This document shows positions 1-5,874 of a DNA stretch of 7,532 nucleotides, piece after piece. The stretch's first letter is position 1. Each line of letters begins with the position of its first letter. Below the pieces are notes generated by a model, which was not told where the DNA came from, did no database searches, and saw only the letters and a list, made by a program, of their open reading frames with translations. The translations under genes and the position numbers were made by a program. Source of the stretch: Chloroflexota bacterium (GTDB taxonomy: Bacteria > Chloroflexota > Anaerolineae > Anaerolineales > Villigracilaceae); contig JAJYOH010000285.1 of the NCBI GenBank assembly GCA_021796315.1, positions 1-7,532 on the forward strand, written 5' to 3'.

Positions 1-1238
1 TCTCACTTTACGTTCAAATCGTATGCTGGATGCCAACTTCTTTTCTATGGCACAATGGAATGACAAGCGCATCTGTCATCCTGCTGCTTTCTTCAGCGTG
101 GTTCTTATATAAACACCCAACAGAACCTCTTAACTATGTTTTTTATTCAGTCTCGGTATTTATTACTTTACAAACGAAGCCAAACCTGGCTGCCCCGGCC
201 ATCCTGCTCACATTCCTATATCTTTTTTTTATCGCCAAGAACCTGCGACGCAAAATTACGGTTTGCATACTCATATCTTTTGTAATTACATATACTTTTT
301 TAACTACGTTCAACATAAATCCAGTAATGGTTTTGAGTACTTATCAGCTTTTCTCGAACCGGGTTCTACAACCCTACAATTTGATAAATTTCACCTTCCT
401 CAATGCAGCATGGGAAAAACAATTGTCCTTTTTACTCCTGCTCCCTAGTCTAATGGCATTTTTGCTGTTTTCCCGCCATCGTGAAACACAGGCAGTATCC
501 TCCAAAATTCCCGCCAGTGAGTATCTGTTTTTAGCCATTGGGGTCCTGGTGGCTGTTATTGGGATAACTACAAACAATGATTTCAAAATTCACGAAATAT
601 CCCCAATAGTAACAAGCATATTTCTCATCATGGCTACGAAAGACAAAAACCTGCCTGCAACTGACTACAAACCTGCATCAATATTATTTAACATTAGTAT
701 TTTATTATTTATTGTGTTCGGGATAGGCATCTCCTTTAGCAGGATTCGTATTTACGAGGAAGGGCCGGATGTTTTTTTTCAAAATGTTCCCTTGCATCAA
801 CAAAAATCCCCAGCCTTTTTTGATGGGGTATGGGCAGGACAACGGTTTTCCGATGTTTTAGGCGAATTAGCCGCGTTTACAACAAAGCATGGCTATTATA
901 ATAGTCCGCATGCCCCCGTTTTTTTTGGGCCACGCCTGGATTTTGCCTATGCAATTAGTGGAATTGAACCGCGCCCGGGAATCCCCCTATGGTGGGAAGC
1001 GTTTCGAGCCGGCGTCACGCAAACCGAAGAAATGGTCAACCATTTTAGAGACCAACATTATGAGTACCTGGTTTTATTGCATTGCAACAAAACAAAATAC
1101 ATCTGTGCAGGCAATAATTACAACGAATTCGGAACAGATATGACCTTTTTCCCCGATATACTTAAGAAATATATTAACAGCGCATACACACCCGAATATC
1201 GGGGGGAATTAACAATTTATCATGTGCGAAATGAATAA
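1..1238 (+). CDS. Polytopic membrane glycosyltransferase (GT-C-like), 5'-partial
   Basis: The reading frame is open from the first full codon at base 3 with no upstream stop. The first ATG, at 30, has no Shine-Dalgarno sequence, so the gene probably begins outside the window. Counting from that ATG there are 402 residues. Hydrophobic segments lie near residues 13-27, 36-48, 54-70, 76-95, 131-147, 165-181, 189-203 and 217-238. A soluble tail of about 160 residues follows, with the stretch FFGPRLDFAYA (299-308 region) and a GIPLWW stretch (317-322). A multi-pass N-terminal part with an extracytoplasmic C-terminal domain is the layout of GT-C transferases that use polyprenyl-phosphate sugars (GT39/GT83-like). 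The opening residues resemble the middle of such proteins, so the first periplasmic loop with the catalytic acid would be upstream. The gene is very AT-rich (15 G+C in 661-720 by hand count). Family and substrate are inferred; a flippase or polymerase is not excluded. Confidence 0.7.
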   Translation, partial: SLYVQIVCWMPTSFLWHNGMTSASVILLLSSAWFLYKHPTEPLNYVFYSVSVFITLQTKPNLAAPAILLTFLYLFFIAKNLRRKITVCILISFVITYTFLTTFNINPVMVLSTYQLFSNRVLQPYNLINFTFLNAAWEKQLSFLLLLPSLMAFLLFSRHRETQAVSSKIPASEYLFLAIGVLVAVIGITTNNDFKIHEISPIVTSIFLIMATKDKNLPATDYKPASILFNISILLFIVFGIGISFSRIRIYEEGPDVFFQNVPLHQQKSPAFFDGVWAGQRFSDVLGELAAFTTKHGYYNSPHAPVFFGPRLDFAYAISGIEPRPGIPLWWEAFRAGVTQTEEMVNHFRDQHYEYLVLLHCNKTKYICAGNNYNEFGTDMTFFPDILKKYINSAYTPEYRGELTIYHVRNE

Positions 1239-1275
1239 ATTCGAAAAAAGAAAAATCGGTTTATGGAATAATTTC

Positions 1276-3072
1276 ATGCGCGTTTCTGATTACATCTCCC
1301 AACGTCTCGCCAATTTCGGTGTCCGCCACGTATTTATGCTTACCGGCGGCGGCTCCATGTTCCTGAATTACGCCATCGGCACCAATCCCAAAATCAAAAC
1401 CATCTTCAACCATCACGAACAAGCCAGCGCCATGGCCGCCGAAGGTTATGCCCGCATCACCGGAAAACCCGGCGTGATCAATGTCACCACTGGGCCAGGC
1501 AGCATCAACACGCTCAATGGCGTCTTCGGTGCGTGGACCGATTCGATTCCCATGTTGATCATCTCGGGTCAGGTCAAACGCGAAACCTACATCCGTTCCT
1601 ATGATCTTCCCAACTTGCGCCAGCTCGGCGACCAGGAAGTGGATATCATTTCAATGGTTAAGGGTATTACCAAATACGCCGTCACTGTCACCGATCCACA
1701 AACCATCCGCTACCATTTGGAAAAAGCCTGGTATCTGGCGCAAACCGGACGTCCCGGCCCATGCTGGCTGGACATCCCCATCGACGTACAATCCAGTCAA
1801 ATTGACGAGAACGCTCTGGAAGGTTTCGATTCGTCATCGGAGCCTCCACCTGATTCCGTTAAATTATCCGTTTCTGTCACTGAGACATTATCTCGTTTAA
1901 AAAACGCCGAACGCCCGGTCATTCTCGCCGGAAGCGGTGTCCGCATTGCCAACGCAGTAGAACAATTCCTGCGGGTCGCTCACAAACTTGGTATTCCCGT
2001 CACCACCGGCTGGACTCACGATATCATTGCTTCCGACGATCCTGTCTTTTGTGGTCGCCCTGGCACCATCGGGACGCGCGGCGGAAATTTCGTTGTACAA
2101 AACTCAGACCTGTTGCTTGTCCTCGGCAGCCGCCTCAACATTCGTCAAACTGGCTACACATGGAAATCCTTTGCCCGCACCGCCTACAAGATTTGGGTGG
2201 ATGTGGATGCGGCCGAGTTGGACCGTCCCACCATCAAACCTGATTTCCCCATCCAAGCAGATTTGCGTGATTTTCTAAATGAACTGGAATCCCAGCTTGA
2301 CGAATGGGACTCAAGTCGTTTTGCGGGCTGGCTGTCCTGGAGCAAAGAGCGCAACGAAAAATATCCCGCTGTTTTGCCAAAACATCATGTTTTCAACGGG
2401 AAGATTAACCCATATCATTTCATCGACGTTTTATTTGATGAAATGATGCCTAGTGATAGTGTGGTTTGCGGCAATGGCGCAGCAACAGTTGTTACATTTC
2501 AAGCTGCCAAGATAAAATTTGGCCAACAACTTTGGGCAAACTCCGGTTCGGCATCCATGGGTTACGATCTACCTGCGGCCATTGGTGCCGCAGTCGCGAA
2601 GGAAGGCCGGCGAATTGTTTGTTTAGCCGGGGATGGCAGTTTAATGCTTAACTTACAGGAACTACAAACAGTAGTCAACTATCAACTGCCAATTAAGATC
2701 TTTGTTCTCAACAATAACGGCTACCTCTCCATTCGCGTCTCACAGAAGAATTTTTTTGGAGGCACCGTTGGTGAAAGCCCTGAATCTGGTCTAAGCCTGC
2801 CCGATTTCACTAAACTGGCGAATGCCTTCGGTATCCCATCCATTCGCATCGACATGCCCAATTTCCTTCCCGCGATCCGCAACGCGCTGGAGTTACCCGG
2901 GCCGATAATCTGCGATGTAATTCTTGATCCTGCGCAAGGCTTTGAGCCACGCCAGAGTTCGCGTCAACTTTCCGACGGTCGCATCGTTTCTGCGCCGCTT
3001 GAAGACATGTTCCCGTTCCTTGATCGCGATGAATTGAAGCAAAACCTGTTCATACCTGAATGGGAGGATTAA
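1276..3072 (+). CDS. Thiamine-diphosphate enzyme, acetolactate synthase-like
   Basis: Full-length ThDP enzyme of 598 residues from the chosen start, with pyrimidine-binding (about 1-172), central (about 195-350) and pyrophosphate-binding (about 375-560) domains. The catalytic Glu lies in HHEQASAMAAEGYAR (E48). The metal/ThDP motif GDGSLMLN starts at 452 and ends in NNN at 479-481. The central motif GRPGTIGTRGG (260-270) matches where acetolactate synthases bind FAD, but whether FAD is bound cannot be read off. The frame opens at an ATG at 1222, overlapping the previous gene by 17 bases. I prefer ATG 1276 because the protein then starts MRVSDYI, as in relatives, puts the Glu at its usual position near 48, and has GGA 8 bases upstream. 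Such enzymes join a 2-keto-acid-derived acyl unit to an acceptor. Beside sugar genes this one more likely makes a branched sugar or sugar precursor (compare YerE of yersiniose synthesis) than valine; that role is inferred. The next gene starts two bases after the stop. Confidence 0.9.
   Translation: MRVSDYISQRLANFGVRHVFMLTGGGSMFLNYAIGTNPKIKTIFNHHEQASAMAAEGYARITGKPGVINVTTGPGSINTLNGVFGAWTDSIPMLIISGQVKRETYIRSYDLPNLRQLGDQEVDIISMVKGITKYAVTVTDPQTIRYHLEKAWYLAQTGRPGPCWLDIPIDVQSSQIDENALEGFDSSSEPPPDSVKLSVSVTETLSRLKNAERPVILAGSGVRIANAVEQFLRVAHKLGIPVTTGWTHDIIASDDPVFCGRPGTIGTRGGNFVVQNSDLLLVLGSRLNIRQTGYTWKSFARTAYKIWVDVDAAELDRPTIKPDFPIQADLRDFLNELESQLDEWDSSRFAGWLSWSKERNEKYPAVLPKHHVFNGKINPYHFIDVLFDEMMPSDSVVCGNGAATVVTFQAAKIKFGQQLWANSGSASMGYDLPAAIGAAVAKEGRRIVCLAGDGSLMLNLQELQTVVNYQLPIKIFVLNNNGYLSIRVSQKNFFGGTVGESPESGLSLPDFTKLANAFGIPSIRIDMPNFLPAIRNALELPGPIICDVILDPAQGFEPRQSSRQLSDGRIVSAPLEDMFPFLDRDELKQNLFIPEWED
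3062..3068 (+). promoter_or_regulatory. Strong ribosome binding site for the HAD gene
   Basis: GGGAGGA lies six bases before ATG 3075, overlapping the last codons of the ThDP enzyme gene. It decides the start: an in-frame ATG at 3060 would add five residues (MGGLT) encoded by the ribosome binding site itself. The close packing implies translational coupling with the upstream gene. Confidence 0.8.
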
Positions 3073-3074
3073 CC

Positions 3075-3704
3075 ATGCATTTGATATTCGACATGGATGG
3101 CACCCTCATCGATTCGCGGCCCGGCATTATTGCTTCATTAGAAACTGCAGTACAAAAAGTATATCCTCTCATGGACACCCACCAGCTACACTTTACTATT
3201 GGCCCACAAATTCATGACATTCTGCGCTTAGCAATAGAGCAAGCAACAGATGCGGAACTGGCCACGCTCGAAATTGCCTTCCGTATTGCTTATGATAACC
3301 AAGGATGGAAAAACAGCCTTATATACCCAGGGGTGACAGCAACCATCGAGGAATTATTAAAACGCGGGGATAAACTCTATATCCTTACGAACAAGCCAAA
3401 ATTGCCGACATCCCAGATACTTAAGTATCTGGGATTGTCCGATTATTTTAGAGATGTGATAAGTCCCGATTCAGATCAGCCTAAATTTAGAAACAAAGCC
3501 GCAATGTTGATCTACCTGTTGAATAAACACGCCATTCCACTGGATGACACTTTTTGCATAGGGGATTCAGAGGATGATTTTCTTGCGGCCCAAGCGTATA
3601 ACGTACGCTTTATTGGGATAGAATATGGTTATGGAATCTTGCCATCTGGAAAGAATATCTCTAAACGCCTAAGTTTGTTCTCTGAAATTCTGTCAGTTCG
3701 TTAG
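3075..3704 (+). CDS. HAD-superfamily phosphatase (phosphoglycolate phosphatase-like)
   Basis: A 209-residue HAD hydrolase with all four motifs. Motif I is FDMDGTL, with nucleophile D6 and acid D8. A helical C1-type cap spans about residues 15-85. Motif II is ILTNKP (T105), a motif III lysine is probably K141, and motif IV is GDSEDD (163-168). Length and order match the phosphoglycolate phosphatase/beta-phosphoglucomutase-like branch. It has no signal peptide, so it is cytosolic. It sits between a ThDP enzyme and a NeuB-like synthase. In known nonulosonic acid routes that make a sugar-9-phosphate, a HAD enzyme removes the phosphate after PEP condensation, so a sugar-phosphate substrate is plausible here; this is inference from context. 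Glycolate or general housekeeping phosphatase activity is the alternative. The gene is AT-richer than its upstream neighbour (23 G+C in 3481-3540 by hand count) and carries a perfect palindrome over codons for residues 112-121. Confidence 0.88.
   Translation: MHLIFDMDGTLIDSRPGIIASLETAVQKVYPLMDTHQLHFTIGPQIHDILRLAIEQATDAELATLEIAFRIAYDNQGWKNSLIYPGVTATIEELLKRGDKLYILTNKPKLPTSQILKYLGLSDYFRDVISPDSDQPKFRNKAAMLIYLLNKHAIPLDDTFCIGDSEDDFLAAQAYNVRFIGIEYGYGILPSGKNISKRLSLFSEILSVR
3410..3435. repeat. Perfect 26-base palindrome inside the HAD gene
   Basis: The left half, ATCCCAGATACTT (3410-3422), is followed without any spacer by its exact reverse complement (3423-3435). Allowing one unpaired base at 3435 extends pairing outward to GACA (3407-3410) against TGTC (3436-3439). 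It encodes residues of the form SQILKYLGLS, which fit the helix and loop after HAD motif II, so the frame is not disturbed. Confidence 0.9.
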
Positions 3705-3731
3705 GATACTCATCTTTCTTTACTACATGTT

Positions 3732-3737
3732 CGGAGG
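3732..3737 (+). promoter_or_regulatory. Ribosome binding site for the NeuB-like gene
   Basis: CGGAGG lies five bases before ATG 3743, within a 38-base gap (3705-3742) that otherwise holds a pyrimidine-rich stretch and no convincing promoter or terminator. It supports 3743 as the start and co-transcription with the gene before. Confidence 0.75.
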
Positions 3738-3742
3738 TTGCC

Positions 3743-4846
3743 ATGTTAAACCGTGATATTTTCGAAAATCTATTTGTATTGGAAATGACCAACAACCATC
3801 AAGGAAAACTGGAACGCGGATTAGAAATTATTCACCAACACTCGCGCATTGCACGCTTCAACAATGTCCGATCTGCAATAAAATTACAGTTCCGCAACTT
3901 GGACACATTTGTCCACAAGGATTTTATTAATCGCACTGATATCCGCTACATCAAGCGAATATCAGAGACAAAACTCACAAAAGATGAATACGCCAATCTA
4001 GTTCATGCGATTCGAAAAAGTGGCTGCATTCCCATGGCAACTCCATTTGATGAAGAATCTGTGGATTGGTGTCTTGAATTTGAGATGCCTATCATTAAAG
4101 TTGCAAGCGCTGACGGTAATGATTGGCAATTGCTGGAAAAAATCTCCAAGACTAGAAAACCTGTTATTGTATCTACAGGTGGGGTTTCTCAAAAAGACCT
4201 TGATGATTTGGTCATATTTTTTGAGCATCGTAATATTCCGCTTGCGCTCAATCATTGCGTTGCAGGTTATCCCACTGAAGATAACGAAATGGAGCTCCAT
4301 CAAATTGATTATCTTAAACACCGCTACCCAGATCACCCGATTGGACTATCCAGTCACGAATTCCACGACTGGTATTCGTCATTACTAATTTCTTATGGCA
4401 AGGGAGTGCGTTTATTTGAAAGGCACATAGACATTAATACAGATGGTTCTAATCCAGCACAATACTCTTCACTTCCCGAACAAATCGACATCTGGTTCCG
4501 GGCATTTCATAAAGCGGAAGAGATGTGCGGAACAGCAGAGGATCATCGCAAACCCCCATTGCCAAAAGAAATAAATTACCTTGATTCATATGTCCGTGGA
4601 GTTTACGCAAACAGAGACTTAAAAGAAGGTGAAATCTTGACCGATGATGATGTTCACCTAGCTATCCCACTTCAAAAGGGACAGTTATCTACGCGCGAAC
4701 TAATGCTGGGAAAATTTGGCCATAAGATGACAAAATCGTGTGCCAAAGATCAACCCATAACTATTGATATGATAGATACGCCTTATGCACAAAACGAGGA
4801 ACTGCGCAAACAAATTTTTGGCCGCGGCCTGGACGAGACGAAATGA
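3743..4846 (+). CDS. NeuB-family PEP-condensing sugar acid synthase with SAF domain
   Basis: A 367-residue protein of the sialic/legionaminic/pseudaminic acid synthase family, which condense PEP with an aldose to make a 2-keto-3-deoxy sugar acid. Residues 8-260 match the NeuB TIM barrel: LEMTNNHQG (13-21), AIKLQF (K48), MATPFD (T100), IIKVAS (K119, S122), VSTGG (S144), HCVAGYPT (171-178), IGLSSHEF (H205) and FERHID (E226, H228). Residues about 282-345 form the C-terminal SAF (antifreeze-like) domain, which closes the active site of the partner subunit. Length is close to the usual 340-360. The PEP-binding lysines and metal-binding histidines are kept, but the usual SDH is SSH, and several residues that contact ManNAc in the meningococcal enzyme are altered (see findings). 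It is cytosolic. It overlaps the next gene by ATGA, so the two are probably translated together. The family is clear; the acceptor sugar is unknown. Confidence 0.9.
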   Translation: MLNRDIFENLFVLEMTNNHQGKLERGLEIIHQHSRIARFNNVRSAIKLQFRNLDTFVHKDFINRTDIRYIKRISETKLTKDEYANLVHAIRKSGCIPMATPFDEESVDWCLEFEMPIIKVASADGNDWQLLEKISKTRKPVIVSTGGVSQKDLDDLVIFFEHRNIPLALNHCVAGYPTEDNEMELHQIDYLKHRYPDHPIGLSSHEFHDWYSSLLISYGKGVRLFERHIDINTDGSNPAQYSSLPEQIDIWFRAFHKAEEMCGTAEDHRKPPLPKEINYLDSYVRGVYANRDLKEGEILTDDDVHLAIPLQKGQLSTRELMLGKFGHKMTKSCAKDQPITIDMIDTPYAQNEELRKQIFGRGLDETK

Positions 4847-5769
4847 AAAAGATCAGCATCGTCACCCCCTGTTATAACGAAGAAGAGAATGTGGATGAAC
4901 TCTACGAACGCATCCGTACAGCAATGCAAAGTTTTGATTACGAGTACGAGCATCTCTTTATTGACAACGCATCCACCGACCACACTGTAGCAAGAATTCG
5001 CGCACTGGCCGAGCACGATCCACGAGTAAAAGCCATCGTCAACACGCGTAACTTCGGTCACATCCGCTCGCCCTTTTATGCCCTGATGCAGGCTAGCGGC
5101 GATGCCGTCATTGGCATGGCTTCGGATTTGCAGGACCCGCCGGAGCGCATTCCCGATTTCATTCACAAATGGGAAGAGGGCTACAAAGTAGTGATCGGCG
5201 TCAAAACCAAAAGCCAGGAAGCTGGTTTATTTTATTTGCTGCGCACGGCCTACTACCGCGTCCTTCATAATTTGTCCGATGTGGAATTGATCGAGCACTT
5301 CACAGGCTTTGGAATATATGACCGGCAAGTAGTTGACATTCTACGTGAGATCGACGATCCCTATCCCTATTTTCGAGGCCTTATTGCAGATATCGGCTTT
5401 CCGATTGCCCGTATCCCATTCACCCAGCCGCGCCGCAAACGCGGCGTCACCAAGAATAACTTCTACACACTATACGATATGGCGATGCTCGGCATGACCA
5501 GTTACACAAAAATTCCCTTGCGTATTGCCGCCATGTTTGGATTTGTCTCAGCGGGACTTAGTTTTTTAGTCGGCCTGGCTTACCTGATTTACAAACTGAT
5601 TTTCTGGCAACAATTTTCAGTTGGGCTTGCCCCGGCTGTTATCGGTCTCTTCTTTCTCGGCTCAGTTCAATTAATTTTCCTGGGTATTATGGGCGAATAT
5701 ATCGGAGCGATTTACACGCAGGTGATACGCCGTCCATTGGTGATCGAAAAAGAGCGGATCAACTTTTAG
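4843..5769 (+). CDS. Polyprenyl-phosphate glycosyltransferase, GT2 (GtrB/ArnC-like)
   Basis: A 308-residue GT2 enzyme with a cytoplasmic GT-A domain and two C-terminal membrane helices (about 227-254 and 262-291), the usual size and build of GtrB/ArnC/DPM1-type proteins that move a sugar from a nucleotide onto polyprenyl phosphate. It starts SIVTPCYNEEENV. IDNASTDHT (40-48) is the nucleotide-binding strand region. MASDLQDPPE (92-101) is the metal-binding site, with Ala-Ser-Asp in place of the common Asp-x-Asp. HFTGFGIYD (152-160) and QPRRKRGVTKNNFYTLYD (195-212) follow, the latter at the membrane interface. It starts within the stop of the NeuB-like gene (ATGA), with a weak GGACGAG five bases before the ATG. 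It likely supplies lipid-linked sugar to the multi-pass proteins nearby. It is GC-richer than the two genes before it (36 G+C in 5101-5160 by hand count). The sugar it carries is unknown. Confidence 0.92.
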   Translation: MKKISIVTPCYNEEENVDELYERIRTAMQSFDYEYEHLFIDNASTDHTVARIRALAEHDPRVKAIVNTRNFGHIRSPFYALMQASGDAVIGMASDLQDPPERIPDFIHKWEEGYKVVIGVKTKSQEAGLFYLLRTAYYRVLHNLSDVELIEHFTGFGIYDRQVVDILREIDDPYPYFRGLIADIGFPIARIPFTQPRRKRGVTKNNFYTLYDMAMLGMTSYTKIPLRIAAMFGFVSAGLSFLVGLAYLIYKLIFWQQFSVGLAPAVIGLFFLGSVQLIFLGIMGEYIGAIYTQVIRRPLVIEKERINF

Positions 5770-5789
5770 GATGTGAACCCGCCTCAAGT

Positions 5790-5835
5790 CCGGACCCGAA
5801 GCGGCCAGCCCTTCATCCGGCTTTTCCTGGTCCGG
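5790..5835. other. Imperfect hairpin in the 105-base gap
   Basis: In the non-coding stretch 5770-5874, CCGGACC (5790-5796) is complementary to GGTCCGG (5829-5835). An inner GAAGC (5798-5802) can pair with GCTTT (5820-5824) using one G-U pair. No T-run follows, so it is not a standard intrinsic terminator. It could be a pause, processing or leader element, or chance in a GC-rich spacer. The gap otherwise shows no clear promoter. Confidence 0.3.
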
Positions 5836-5874
5836 GCCTGATCCTGATTTATCGTCTCGGCGAGATATGCCTGC

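Noticed and set aside
223..926. Runs of eight T at 223-230, 772-779 and 919-926 (also 7396-7403), possible phase-variation tracts
   Set aside because: They encode Phe-rich stretches in AT-rich membrane protein genes; eight T is short for slippage switching and the frames are intact.
1222..1275. N-terminal extension of the ThDP enzyme from ATG 1222
   Set aside because: The 18 extra residues are lysine-rich and unlike the family, overlap the previous gene, and lack a well-placed ribosome binding site; start at 1276 fits better.
3998..4388. Open frames on both strands inside the NeuB-like gene
   Set aside because: They overlap strongly conserved NeuB motifs in the true frame and show no protein-like features.
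4820..4829. Ten-base palindrome GGCCGCGGCC near the end of the NeuB-like gene
   Set aside because: Short enough to occur by chance in GC-rich coding sequence; no second copy or associated signal seen.
4783..5166. Minus-strand open frame of 127 codons over the NeuB/GT2 junction
   Set aside because: It lies opposite two clearly real genes, has no recognisable motifs, and is explained by codon bias of the + strand genes.
5431..5446. Six-base GC stem with a four-base loop inside the GT2 gene
   Set aside because: It falls on Arg codons of the conserved QPRRKRG motif, has no T-run, and is mid-gene, so it is not a terminator.
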